Made by a program: the position numbers and the translations under genes
Shown here: positions 38,218 through 49,473 of the stretch, one piece after another
Position numbering within the stretch: the first letter of the stretch is position 1
How the letters are laid out: the number at the start of each line of letters is the position of its first letter
The notes under the pieces: model-generated
The model's input: only the letters and a program-made list of their open reading frames with translations
What the model was told of the DNA's origin: nothing
Databases searched by the model: none
NCBI RefSeq assembly: GCF_034140825.1
Contig: NC_089036.1
Location: 1,321,001 to 1,385,000, forward strand
Reading direction: 5' to 3'
DNA from: Oryza sativa Japonica Group
Taxonomy: Eukaryota; Streptophyta; Magnoliopsida; Poales; Poaceae
DNA: 64,000 nucleotides

Positions 38218-40929
38218 ATGTCAAGTAAGGTCACATTTCAGATAGTTCATGGTAAAGGAAATATTAGATTTGGTCCAGATGGTGTTGATCTGTCAGATTT
38301 TGTAATGACATCTAAGGGCATCGATAGGCCTGCGGAGAGAACATTTCAGTCAATTTATAGTTGGTTGTTGAGAGGATTTAGAATAGACCAAGAAGTCTAC
38401 ACAATGTCAGTGTCAGTTGTAGTGAGTCGTGCAACAGAAGGTTATTTTTGGGAACTAATGCCGATGGACAGCACTGATGCTTGGAGACGGTATGTGGAAA
38501 TGGCTTTTGAACGGTCATGGCCCCTCGTTATATTTGTGTCGGTACAAGAGAAAGATATAAATGTTTCAATGCAAACCGAAGATGTAGAGGGTCCTATCAA
38601 TGCAGGGGATGTTGTTGGACCATCGATGCAAAATGAGGAAAATCAACCAAGGGAGGAGCAGGCTATGGGCATGGCGGATGAGGGGGAGAGAGTCGGTATA
38701 ATTGTTGATGAAATGGAGAGGGAAGATTCGGATAATGAGGAAGCGGACGACGACGCATCATCCGATGAGGAAGGTGATGTAATGGCCACTGATTGGGCAA
38801 ATGAGGACTTCTCTGGACTTGTTATATCAGAGGGTGATCATGTACCCTGGGAGTATAAGGAGAACGAGGTAATTGACGGTGCAAGGTATGCTCATAAGGA
38901 TGAGATGAAGGAGGCGGTGAAGCATTGGGCAGTTTCCTTGCAGAGAGAGTTTAGGGTGGTCAAGTCAACAAATTATGTGTATGAAGTGAGGTGCATGAAG
39001 GAAGATTGTCCGTGGCGTGTCCATGCATATAAGGGTAAATGGAATGATTATTGGAAAGTTAGCATTGTGACCGAGCACAAGTGCTACTTACAAGGGGTGG
39101 AGAAGTATCACCGAAACATCACTTCAGCTTTTGTGGCAAGTGAGATGTACAGCAGTGTTGTTGGTAACATTGGCTTTGAACCAAAATCAATTATTAGGCA
39201 CATCGAGAACAAATTCAAGTACACCATAAGCTATGCAAAGGCCTGGAGAGCCAAACAAAAGATCATTGAGATGAGGTATGGCACATTTGAAGCTTCTTAT
39301 GATAATTTGCCTCGTTTGTTAGCCACCATTGCCCAGAGGAATAATAATACGTACTATGACCTACATACATTTACATCGGTTGATGATCGAACAAAGAGTA
39401 TGCTGCAAAGAGCCTTTTTCTCATTGGGTGCTTGCATCAATGCTTTTGTGCATTGTCGACCTGTTCTATGCATAGATGGAACTTTTATGACAGGTAAATA
39501 CCGAGGTCAGATATTGACAGCAATTGGGTGTGATGGGAACAACCAGGTTCTACCTATGGCTTTTGCATTTGTAGAGAGTGAGAACACTGAAAGCTGGTAC
39601 TGGTTCCTAGAGAGAGTGCACATTGCAGTGGTGCGTATGAGGCCCAACGTTTGCCTTATACATGATCGTCATGAGGGTATGTTGCGGGCTATTGACTACT
39701 TGCAGAACGGTTGGGATGAGAAGGGACTTCCAGCTAAGTGGCCTGATGTTCAGAGTCGGTGGTGCATGCGTCACATGGGTGCAAATTTCTACAAGCAATT
39801 CAAGAACAAGCATCTTATGGAGCTCTTTAAGAGGCTCTGTGCACAGAACCAAGAGAAGAAATTTAATGAGTTGTGGGACAAGTTGGATGAGTTGACAACG
39901 AAGCAAACAGATGAGCAATCTCGCAGACCACTAGTTGAAGGTGACGAGCCTCCCATACCTCTTGGTGCATTACATGATGACCCACCAACAATGAGAAGGA
40001 GGTCAAGGTCGTCCATCAGAAATTTCACTCAGTGGATTGAGAATGAGCCTAAGGAGAAGTGGTCTCTATTGTTCGACACCGATGGATCTCGGTATGGCAT
40101 AATGACAACCAATTTGGCAGAGGTGTACAACTGGGTAATGCGAGGAGTTCGGGTACTTCCATTGGTTGCTATTGTTGAATTCATCCTTCACGGCACGCAA
40201 GCGTACTTTAGGGATCGATACAAGAAAATTGGTCCGTCCATGGCCGATAACAACATAGTGTTTGGCAACGTAGTGACAAAGTACATGGAAGATAAAATCA
40301 AAAAGGCACGGAGACATCGAGTTGTTGCTCAAGGCACACAAGTGCATCGGTATGAAATAATGTGTGTTGATAGGAGCAGGCGTGGTATCTATCGCAAGCA
40401 AGCCGTGCAGGAATGTGTCTTGAAGGCGGATGGTGGATGTACCTGCAGTTGTATGAAGCCGAAGCTTCATCACCTTCCTTGCTCACACGTTCTTGCTGCT
40501 GCCGGTGATTGTGGCATATCTCCCAATGTGTACGTCTCAAATTATTTCAGGAAAGAAGCAATCTTTCATACATGGAGTGAGGAGATATATGGGTTCGGGA
40601 TCTCAGGATCTTACACAACGCTGAGTGCCCAAGTTTTTTATATTCCAGATCCATCTAAGTTAAGGGTGAAAAAGGGTCGACGCCAAACTAGACGCATCAG
40701 AAATGATATGGATGAGTCAGAAGCAGGTGGGAGGACTTTACGCTGCAGCAAGTGTGATCTGCGCGGCCATACTTACAAGAAATGCCCGAAGAATGCAGAA
40801 GTTCCAAGCGGCGCAGATGCTAGTCCATCTGGACAGGCAAGTGATGGTAGGCGACCACCTGGTGAAGGAACAACAAGCAGGCGCGCAAGGCCAAGGCGTC
40901 GTCGCGCAGCAGGCGATTCCATGGTGTAA
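38218..40929 (+). CDS. Mutator-type transposase (MURA-like)
   Basis: A single uninterrupted frame of 903 aa from the Met at 38218 (MSSKVTFQIV); a non-coding leader intron ending at about 38212 (catcag) is likely. Domains in order: an N-terminal domain of about 110 aa; an acidic Glu/Asp linker to residue 205; a Mutator DNA-binding WRKY-GCM1-like region (about 225-290) with CMKEDCPWRVHA; the DDE transposase core with CIDGTFMTGKYRG (Asp 420) and LIHDRHEGM (Asp 483); a SWIM zinc finger CTCSCMKPKLHHLPCSH (about 741-757); a CCHC knuckle CSKCDLRGHTYKKC (about 842-855); and an Arg-rich tail. The enzyme would cut and insert the element by DDE chemistry in the nucleus. The open frame and complete domain set make activity possible, but it is unproven. 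Confidence 0.94.
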   Translation: MSSKVTFQIVHGKGNIRFGPDGVDLSDFVMTSKGIDRPAERTFQSIYSWLLRGFRIDQEVYTMSVSVVVSRATEGYFWELMPMDSTDAWRRYVEMAFERSWPLVIFVSVQEKDINVSMQTEDVEGPINAGDVVGPSMQNEENQPREEQAMGMADEGERVGIIVDEMEREDSDNEEADDDASSDEEGDVMATDWANEDFSGLVISEGDHVPWEYKENEVIDGARYAHKDEMKEAVKHWAVSLQREFRVVKSTNYVYEVRCMKEDCPWRVHAYKGKWNDYWKVSIVTEHKCYLQGVEKYHRNITSAFVASEMYSSVVGNIGFEPKSIIRHIENKFKYTISYAKAWRAKQKIIEMRYGTFEASYDNLPRLLATIAQRNNNTYYDLHTFTSVDDRTKSMLQRAFFSLGACINAFVHCRPVLCIDGTFMTGKYRGQILTAIGCDGNNQVLPMAFAFVESENTESWYWFLERVHIAVVRMRPNVCLIHDRHEGMLRAIDYLQNGWDEKGLPAKWPDVQSRWCMRHMGANFYKQFKNKHLMELFKRLCAQNQEKKFNELWDKLDELTTKQTDEQSRRPLVEGDEPPIPLGALHDDPPTMRRRSRSSIRNFTQWIENEPKEKWSLLFDTDGSRYGIMTTNLAEVYNWVMRGVRVLPLVAIVEFILHGTQAYFRDRYKKIGPSMADNNIVFGNVVTKYMEDKIKKARRHRVVAQGTQVHRYEIMCVDRSRRGIYRKQAVQECVLKADGGCTCSCMKPKLHHLPCSHVLAAAGDCGISPNVYVSNYFRKEAIFHTWSEEIYGFGISGSYTTLSAQVFYIPDPSKLRVKKGRRQTRRIRNDMDESEAGGRTLRCSKCDLRGHTYKKCPKNAEVPSGADASPSGQASDGRRPPGEGTTSRRARPRRRRAAGDSMV

Positions 40930-41231
40930 CAATGCTTTCGATTTAGGAAATAAAATGCTGTTGTGATGTAATGAGTGTTCGGACTAAATACTTCTATCGT
41001 GTAATTTCAATTCAATGTTGTTGTAATGAGTACCTCCGACTATTGTTGTACTAGTAGTATTGCGAACTATTCGGTGTTGTATTATAATGTTATCGTGATG
41101 AGTGTTCGGACTAAACACTTTTGTTTGTTTGTACTCTTGTTTAATATGTGTTAGTAATTCGCTTATGAACATTTATTACTTATGTTGAACTAATTATTTA
41201 TATGTTTCTGATCAACCTATTTGATGCAGGT

Positions 41232-44116
41232 ATGGCGTACGACACACCGGCGCTGTTGAACCGTGGGATTGACAGGAACCACCGCTCGTTCCTGTCAGCA
41301 GTCGAGGGTGCACAGCTCGGCACCTTCCGTCCACGCACGTCGCGCGAGTGGTTGCGTGTCGACCCCCGTCACGTTCCTTGGTATGCGTATGTTCACATTT
41401 CAACTCAACTTTGCTTTGTGTTGTACTTATGTTTGAAGTTTGCTCTATACAGGTTGCGTGCGGCAGGCCTTCTACCACTTTGTAGGCTTGTTGAGGCGGC
41501 GGCGGACGACCGTGACCCAGCGAAGCGGTGGGATGCAGACCGGTCACTCCTTGCCGCTCTTGTAGACCGCTGGAGACCTGAGACGCACACGTTCCACCTT
41601 CCCTGTGGGGAGATGGCTCCGACACTGCAGGACGTGTCGTACCTGCTCGGGCTACCGCTGGCGGGAGCACCAGTTGGTCCCGTGGACGGTGTTTTTGGGT
41701 GGAAGGAGGATATCACTGCGCGCTTCGAGCAGGTGATGCGCCTTCCACACCTAGGACCGGCCAACACCCTTCCTCCGTACTCTACAGTCGGGCCTAGCAA
41801 GGCTTGGTTGCTCCAGTTCACTGTAAGTAAATAAGTTGTTATTATCATACATGCTTATTTGCGACCGGATGAGTGTTTTGTACTAACATTTCATTCTTAA
41901 TTGTAGGCGGACCTTCTGCACCCTGACGCTGATGATTACTCGGTCCGACGCTCCCTTGAGGCGTACCTGTTGTGGTTGTTCGGGTGGGTGATGTTCACTA
42001 GCACCCACGGGCACGCTGTGGACTTCCGGCTGGTCCACTACGCACGGTCCATCGCGGATGCTCAGCCACAGGACGTGCCGCAGTGGAGCTAGGGTTCTGC
42101 CGTGCTAGCAGCCACGTACCGTGCCCTCTGTGAGGCGTGCACGAAGACTGACGCGGGAGCGATCATCGCTGGCTGCCCTATGTTGCTTCAGCTTTGGGCA
42201 GCCGAGAGGTTTGCCATAGGTCGACCAGTGGTGGACAGCGCACCCTACGGGGTTGGTCGCAGCGCGCAGTGGCCAGAGGACGGTCCCACGATGGGGACTT
42301 ACTGGTGTCGACGTGGGGTTAGTGCAACTTCGCTGCATTATAAGTTTATCAGTCGTCTTCTTTTTTTTTCTTCACATAACATGTCTAATTCCGATCATGT
42401 TTATTGCAGCGTCGTTACGCTCACGTCCAGGTGAGACGTGGTTACCCGGACTTCGTGTTCGAGTTTGACCGTCTCCAGCCGAGCGACGTCATCTGGGAGC
42501 CGTACACAGAAGAGGCCGTCGCTGCGAGAGCACCGCTAGGACTTTCGTCCTTGTGCACACGCGACCAGGCTTACTGGCTCACCATCCTGCCGATGGTGTT
42601 CGACATTTTCGTTGAGCCTCATTGCCCACAGCGTGTGATGAGACAGTTCGGACTTAGGCAGGTGTTTCCGGGCAACGTGCAGCCGACCGTCCTCCCTGCC
42701 GACCACTCGTGAGTTCGGATTGTTCATTTCTAAATTTTTATGATAATTACTTCATCGAGCCATATAATTTACCTCTCTTCACAGGTTGACTCGACGGGGA
42801 CAGCTAGCAGGCGCACTTTGGGCTCCACGTGTACAGCAGTACGTTGACGACTGGGTGTTAGCTACAGAGGAGGTGATCAACGAGCTCTTCCCACACACGG
42901 AGGAGAACTACCGTGACTACCTTCGCTGGTACCTTCCTCGCACTCGTGCGCGTGTGACCTTCACTCCAGACGCCCCAGAGCCGCACGTTGCCGCTGTCAC
43001 GGACGCGTATCCCACGCACCGTGACCGAGACTACTTCGTGGCGGTACGTCCAATTTGTATTACTTCTTACAATTATTTCATTTATCTTGCATAATATAGG
43101 ACAACTACTGAATTTTTTATTTCCATCTTGCATAGGCTGATGCCGCACGGGATATCAGTGCCGATATCACCGCAGTCCAAGTGAGGTTGAACAGAGGTTT
43201 GCAGTTGACTGACGTTGAGCAGAGGGTGACCTTCGACCGGATGCAGGAGAAGATGCGTGCGGTCATGCGCGTCTTCTCCTGTCGCAGCGCCGTGGACGTC
43301 GTACCTCCAGCTGGTCCGGTACAACCACGGCCTCGCGCGCCTACCGTCGGAGCAGGACCTCGACCTACGGCACCTGTTTCGCACGGTACTGCTCAGCCCA
43401 GAGGTTTCTTAAGTTTTGTTTCTGTTTTTCTACGAAAACATCACCCCGTCGTAACTTGATGTTCCATCCTCGCAGGACCTCGTTTGCCTTCGAGCGCCCC
43501 TAGCTTCGGAGCAGTGCGACCTACAGCACCGGTTTCGCACGGTACAGTTCAGCCCAGATATTAGTTCATTTTTGTTTCAGCTTTTGCACGAATATGTCAC
43601 CATGTTTTAACTGCACGTTTCCTCATCACAGGACCTCGTCTGCTTTCGAGCGCGTTCGCAGGCACGACCGGCGCTTCCGCGAGCTCCGCAGGGGCGTTCG
43701 CCACCTCTTCGGGCGCGTTCGCCAGCTCTTCCTCTCACGGAGCGTCGATCCCTCGCCCACACGGTACTTTACTTTTTGTTACTACTGTTAAATACTTGTA
43801 CGAAACTGATGGTCCTTGTCCAGCAGGATTTGCAGCCGGGATCTTCGGTACTGGGGCCTCTTCGTCTCACGCCGGTAGGACTGGTCCTACTAGCCAGTTC
43901 TACGACGACGACTTGCACGGTGCACACCACCACGACGTACTAGGCTCCTCTCAGCTTGGAGGAGCTCCAGAGGCGCACACTCAGGAGCAGGCAGAGGTCA
44001 CACCTGTACAGGCAGGACGGGTTGGCCGTGCCGTACCCCCGGACCGACTCACGTACTCCCAGGGGCACATTAGGGCGCAGGGTAGGAGGGACAGGGGTAA
44101 GAGGCCTCGTCAGTAG
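41232..44116 (+). pseudogene. Plant mobile domain (PMD, MAIN/MAIL-like) gene carried by the MULE, with one in-frame stop
   Basis: Exons 41232-41380, 41453-41822, 41907-42317, 42410-42708, 42785-43043, then 43136 onward with several short C-terminal exons ending at 44116 (the last exon from about 43826). The PMD fold shows as ADDRDPAKRWDADRSLLAAL, LVDRWRPETHTFHLPCGEMA, TLQDVSYLLGLPLAG, LWLFGWVMFTSTHGHAVDF and VMRQFGLRQVFPG. PMD proteins such as Arabidopsis MAIN and MAIL1 act in silencing and genome stability; the domain also occurs in transposons (known). A TAG at 42090-42092 stands where PMD proteins have Trp (WSWGSAVLA), so the reading is cut at about 234 aa. All other joins keep frame. The C-terminal part is a repeated Pro-rich linker. 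It could be read as a recently broken gene or as a readable truncated protein. Confidence 0.85.
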
Positions 44117-44735
44117 TGTTCTACCTCTTCAGTCCTTATGTGACCGTTTCTTTTGGCTTACAAACTTGTAAAGCAGTACTACTTTTGCTATTACTACTAC
44201 AGTACTACTTGTGTTTGTCTCGTCTACATAGTTCTTTTCATTCATATGGTGCTAGAACAACTTATGCTCACGACAACACACTTTCGGCGCTTCACGGTAG
44301 TGTCAGATCCAGTAGCGCGCACAGTCCACAACAGCACACATGAAAAGCGGCAGCTCGAGTTATCACTATCAACTTTCGGCGCTGCCTGTTGACATAAAAT
44401 GAATCACGCCCACGCGTGATCGTCTTGTCACATCTAATGAATAATGTATCTCATTGAGTTCACATATATTGCAGTGAAAACGACGCTATATAATTGACAA
44501 TCTGAAGGCAACCTCTTCATATCTTCTTTCCCACTAGCACACCACACACGAAAATGGAAGCCTATTCATTGGTAATACGTAATCTAGATTTGAGATTATG
44601 TAGAACATTCTTCACTACAATTTTACATTTTGGCAGCAAACCAAATATGATCAAATGCAATTTTACCTTACCAAATATTTGGTAGTGCCAAAACTTGCTT
44701 ATATTTTGGCACTAACAAAATATTTGTACGGTAAC
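44117..44735. other. MULE interior after the PMD gene
   Basis: Probable 3' UTR and non-coding DNA. About 44625-44730 resembles part of the MITE at 11432. Confidence 0.45.
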
Positions 44736-45017
44736 AATTCCATGCCCCCCCTCGCCGCCCATTTGCAGGCGGCCCCCCGCACAGTATAAAATCGCCCTAG
44801 CGGAGGGCGGCAAGGGGGCCGCCTGCAAATTTCGTTGACGGCCGTCGCCCGAGAGCGAACGGCCGGCTGCCACGTCATTTTCGCCGCCCTCTGGGAGGGC
44901 GATTTTTAAAAATCGCCCTCCCAGAGGGCGGTAGGCGACTACTTCCGTCAATTTTCAAAATGGAAAATTATTTTTGTAAAACTTTTAATAAAAAAAATTA
45001 TAAATAAAAAAAATTCG
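44736..45017 (-). repeat. Right terminal inverted repeat of the MULE
   Basis: 282 bp, inverted relative to 37382-37633. It includes a perfect 48-bp palindrome at 44884-44931 centred on ttttt/aaaaa. Confidence 0.9.
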
Positions 45018-45025
45018 AGAGACGA

Positions 45026-45702
45026 CGGGGCGGAGGTGGCGTCGGCCCACGGCAGAAAAGTCGGCCCTTCCGTGCTGGGTTCCCCCTCTGTTGTTCCCTG
45101 CCGAAAAAAGTCCACTTAAGGTCCCTCTCAACTATAGGTTTGCTTTATTCGCTTCCTTAATCGAGGGTCCCTCAACTATTAAAACTAGTGCAAATCTGAG
45201 TTTCTTGGTGATTTAGAGAGCGGTTTACAGTGCTGCCCCTGCCGACCTCCGTAACGCCTAGCCTCTCATCCACGGTCATCGCATCTTTGTCTTGTCTCGT
45301 CTCATCAGATACTATTGTCGTCACAATATTATAGATGCAACCGGAGCGGTAGCTAGATTTTCCTGGCCCGATGTCGGTAGCTCCCCATAGGCAACAATTG
45401 GTGGTGGCACTCCATCGCACTAGTCCTCCCCACTTGTGTTGTCCTAGAGTCATACTAGCGGTTGGGGGCAGTAAACTCTCATGCCGTATGTGTTGATGTC
45501 CCTATGGTGGTTCTTATGAAGGGTCCCTCATTCTCATCATACTTCATGCCGTGTTCTCGTCGGTGACAATGACTTTGTCATAAAAAAGGGAGTGTGAAGA
45601 GAAGAGAAAGTATAAGGCTCATTTCATAGGGTTGGAGCAGCGAAAAAAAAACCATATTGAAAGTTGTGTTTGAAATCTAGCACATGTCAAGCCTGAGTAT
45701 AA
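45026..45702. other. DNA beyond the MULE, probably the former TFB4 upstream region
   Basis: The first 90 bp is GC-rich like the TFB4 side. The repeat-like text aggtccctctcaactat / gagggtccctcaactat at 45119-45176 suggests another decayed element. No gene seen. Confidence 0.4.
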
Positions 45703-45946
45703 GAGCAAGTTTAATATTATAGCTAACAACTAAGTCCAATCTATCTATAGCTAATCTAATAGCTCATTCATACAATAGTTACATACTACATTATTAATAC
45801 CTGTTCCCACCTATCATATATACAATGCGTCTTGGAGTCCGTGCTACAACTGGCGACAAATCTATAGCCCGCTGCTTTACTCTCTCCTTATTTATCTTCT
45901 TATAATATGTTTACAGCTGGCTTATAGCCTGCTATTGTATCTGCTC
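45703..45946 (+). mobile_element. Tourist-type MITE, TAA target duplication (copy 2)
   Basis: A 244-bp element with ends GAGCAAG and CTGCTC, flanked by TAA at 45700-45702 and 45947-45949. Same family as 5743-5983, opposite orientation. Confidence 0.85.
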
Positions 45947-45949
45947 TAA

Positions 45950-46492
45950 GAGACGTTAGTATCGAGCCTTTTCTGTCACTGAAAAAGAGATGAGTGTTCA
46001 CGTAATTAATTAAGTATTAACTATTTTAAATTTTAAATAATTTTAAAAAATATTGTTTTTCAAAAAACTTTTTTTATAAAAGCCCTTTTAAAACACAAAC
46101 GGCTTGTTTCAAGAAAAACAATATAACCTCTCTTTAAACTTAGAGTTAGACTTATGTGGGCAAATATTTTTTTCATCCTAAAATATAACAATTTTAGTGT
46201 TTAATTTTTTTTTCAAATATAGCAACTTCTTTATCAAAACTTTCTTTTCAACTAATCATCATAACTTTCCACCATTCAATTTTCTTAGCTATCTCCACTT
46301 CTCAACCAATCACAACTTTACCTGTTTAATTTTACTTACTTTTAAAAATAATTTTATAAAACCACACCTATTATTATCATAAAATTTTCTTTTATTTTAA
46401 TATTCGTGTGCAACCCTAAAAATCATATTAGTTCTCTTGCCACACAAAGCCACGCCACCGCCGAGAGAAGGAAACCGGAGGCGACGAGAGGG
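45950..46492. other. Upstream region of the small gene at 46493
   Basis: AT-rich. About 46000-46110 is a further copy of the dispersed repeat seen at 19855-20310. Confidence 0.45.
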
Positions 46493-49473
46493 ATGGCTTC
46501 CACGCTGCGGCGCGCGGCCGTCCTCCGCCGTGCCGTCTCCTTCGCAGCGCCGTCTCCCGCCGTCCGCCGCGCCGCCCGGCTCCCGATCGCGCCGCGCCGC
46601 CCCTTCTCGCAGCCGTCTGCAGCGTCAGGTGATCAGCCTCCCAAGTCTGCACTCGACAAGGTAAAAACTTAATTCCCCCTGCTTCCCTTGTTCTCCTCGA
46701 TGTTTTCTTCGATCGTCTCAGGCTTTCCCACTGGCGTAGCCTCCGCGTCAGCGTGGTTCAGATCAGATGGACCACACGCCGGAGCAATCAACGCAAGGGA
46801 TGAAACATTAATTTTTTTTTAGAGAGAGAGAGAGTGTGTGAAATATTTGTTAGGGCTGGGAGTGGATTCTTTTTGATCCAAATTCGGTACAACTAGTTGT
46901 GATATCTATCGGTCCACTGAAATCAAGTTCAAATATACATCGAGAAAAAAAAAACAAATTTAGATGTGAATGGTATATGCTACTGCTTATACACCGATTT
47001 TTTTTATATCCCGGACGTGTGAGTTGAATTTAGATCTAAAATTTTGTAAAGTTGTGTACATACATCACCTCGAGCAATCTAAATAGTTTCTCATACTTGA
47101 TGGACCAAATATCTGAATTGTGTGGGTAGATCTGGCACTATTTCCATTTATTAAAAATACAGCGGTAGAATTTAGCTGTTTAGGAAATTTTAACGAGGCA
47201 ATGGAGCCATCAAGTAGAAATTGGTTTTCATTATTCACAAAAAAAAGTTGTTCCATGCAAACCAGAATGTAATGAGTAGCATCAGTCAAGACATAAGCCA
47301 AAAGCTTTTCAGCTGTCTCCTGCATTATTTTTTGCACATTGCTTCAGCAGCCATTCCATCCCATCTCGTTGCAACTTGAAAGCCTGCTTAACCCTTGTTT
47401 GTTTGGACCTAAGTTTCAACTTAAAAGTAAAAGAGCCAAATCCAAAACAGATTGAGGCCTCCATCGACTGACTCCTCCGCTAGGCCACCGCCATATCTTT
47501 ACCATTTTTTGCCGGGTCGGCAAAAAACGCTGACCGTAATATATTAAGAAATTGGAGAATGTACATCAAATTCGCAAACCTATCTTTACCATTTTCCACC
47601 GGTATGATTCTAACATCAAGGTTGCCGACACTGCTCTGAATTTAGTGCTCAATTGTAGCTCTTGGGTCAGATCTGATTTTGCTGCTGATATTGATAAAAG
47701 TATGATTAAGAGCCTAAATGAACTAGCAGTTCGTAGTAATATAAATTAGTATGAATGCAGCCTAGCAGGGTAGTTGTAGAATGCAGCAGTGAAATTGTGT
47801 TTTCATGTGGTGTTTCAGTAATGTGGAGGAACGGTATGGTGAATGAATAACAATAATAATATTGTTGCATGCACATTTTACTTTCATCTCAATTGATTTC
47901 CAAGTGCTGTTGCGTTCTATGTCTGTACATTTTCGATGATGTGATAGTTTACAGAGACAAAAGTTTCAAAACACCGAGTGCAATCCATTTTCTATTGTTA
48001 AAGAAAATTCTTATCATTAGTCATCATCGTTAAGTATGAACTTCTAAATGAGACTATGGAAGAAAATGAGCTCATAAACAAGTCCTTGCATGCAAGGGTA
48101 TTTTAGCATTTTTCAATAATATCACAGCCATCCAGAAAGGGCAGGTTGCCAAGCAGTACGATTATTGAAATTGTTGAACCAGTAAAACCCTCTTTCCGTC
48201 GATAGCCTAGAATAGTCAGTCGTCTCTCTCAACAAAAGGCAATACTGTATCATTATTACTATTTTTCTCTGTTATCCTGATATCTGGTACTCCCTCCGTC
48301 CCACAATATAAGGGATTTTAAGTTTTTGTTTGTAACGTTTGACCGCTCTTCTTATTCAATTTTTTTTTGCAAATATAAAAAACGAAAAGTTATGCTTAAA
48401 GTACTGTGGATAATAAAGTAAGTCACAAATAAAATAAATAATAATTTTAAAATTTTTTGAATAAGACGAGTAGTCAAACGTTACAAGTAAAAACTCAAAA
48501 TCCCTTATATTATGGGACGGAGGGAGTATTTTAGACCATACAATAGTTCTAAAATCATATAATGTATGTACGTCTGCCAGACTTGTCCTGTATCCAACAA
48601 TGACATAAATGGATGTGAGAACAGGCAGGTGTTAAATTAGCTTAGCTAAATCTGTTTTCTTTTTTATTTATTAAACAAGTTTGGATGGCTGCATCATATG
48701 GTGCCTTTTGCATGCATGATGGAATTAGTGCATATTGTGTTGTTAGGTGCTACTGCCATACTTTCTGTTTTCTTCTTGTTTCATGCACATTATAATCTTT
48801 TGCACTGTATCAACTATGTATAATAAATGGATACTTCAAAAGAAAGGCCTGTAGGCCACTTAAGAACCCACTTGACACAGTACTTAAAAACCTTTTGTTT
48901 CAAGAATATAGCCAATGACATCTACTACTGATTGATTGGAAGTAGTGAGCTTTCATCGATCATGCTTCATGTGTGGCTATTGATCAAATTGCTTTTTTTG
49001 TTCTATAGTTGAATCCATTATTTGAGGAGGTCATGAGAAAAGGAGTTTGTTCGATGGATCAATATATGACACTTTGTTCGATGGATCAATATATGACACT
49101 GGAAATCGTCAAAAGGTGTAACATACTACCTCCATATTTTAATGTATGACGCCGTTGACTTTTCGTCTAACGTTTGACCATTCGTCTTATTTAAAAAATT
49201 TATATAATTATTATTTATTTTATTGTGACTTGATTCATCATCAAATATTCTTTAAGAATGACATAAATATTTTCATATTTTCACAGAAAATTTAAATAAA
49301 ACGAATGGTCGAACATTGGTTAAAAAGTCAACGGCGTCATACATTAAAATGCGGAGGGAGTAGTTCTTTGTCATTTGTCCTCTTCCCTTTTTGCAAACAT
49401 ATATATACTAATATTTTCTCTTTTTAGCATCCAACATGCTCGTATAGAGTTCAATCGAAAGGAAAATGACTGA
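46493..49473 (+). CDS. Small gene of unknown family, mitochondrial-type presequence (member 1)
   Basis: Proposed exons 46493-46660, 49009-49115 and 49428-49473, giving 106 aa. Exon 1 (56 aa, MASTLRRAAVLRRAVSFAAP...) is rich in Arg, Ala, Ser and Pro and almost free of acidic residues, as in mitochondrial import signals. It ends at a canonical donor. Exon 2 (LNPLFEEVMRKG...) carries a perfect 27-bp tandem duplication. Intron phases are 0 then 2, as in the three related models downstream. No hydrophobic segment is seen in exons 2-3, so the model may be incomplete or a decayed paralogue. The family is not recognised. Exon 1 is good; the rest is tentative. Confidence 0.4.
47520..47760 (+). other. 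Open stretch inside intron 1 of member 1, possible gene fragment
   Basis: A frame at 47552-47749 reads KVADTALNLVLNCSSWVRSD and onward with ordinary amino acid composition. It has no introns, start context or family that I recognise. It may be a captured fragment or chance. Confidence 0.2.
48290..48526. mobile_element. Stowaway MITE
   Basis: 237 bp with near-perfect ends CTCCCTCCGTCCCACAATAT and, inverted, CTCCCTCCGTCCCATAATAT, flanked by TA on both sides. It lies in intron 1 of the small gene at 46493. Confidence 0.9.
49047..49100 (+). repeat. Perfect 27-bp tandem duplication in exon 2
   Basis: Units 49047-49073 and 49074-49100 are identical and keep the frame, doubling the peptide CSMDQYMTL. 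Confidence 0.92.
49126..49360. mobile_element. Stowaway MITE
   Basis: 235 bp with ends CTACCTCCATATTTTAATGT and, inverted, CTCCCTCCGCATTTTAATGT, flanked by TA. It sits in the proposed intron 2 of the small gene, 10 bp after the donor. Confidence 0.9.

Larger units (their letters stand above)
37382..45017 (+). mobile_element. Mutator-like element (MULE) with transposase and PMD cargo gene
   Basis: A 7,636-bp element. It has long inverted ends (left about 37382-37633, right about 44736-45017) that start CGAATTTTTTTTATTTATAA. It is flanked by the direct repeat AGAGACGA (37374-37381 and 45018-45025); 9 bp matches if one base at the right is allowed. Inside are a MURA-type transposase and a plant mobile domain gene, both on the plus strand. 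The left end also holds a tandem array of its inner end segment; the right end holds a 48-bp perfect palindrome. The ends are very similar to each other, which suggests a fairly recent insertion. It lies just upstream of TFB4. Confidence 0.93.
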
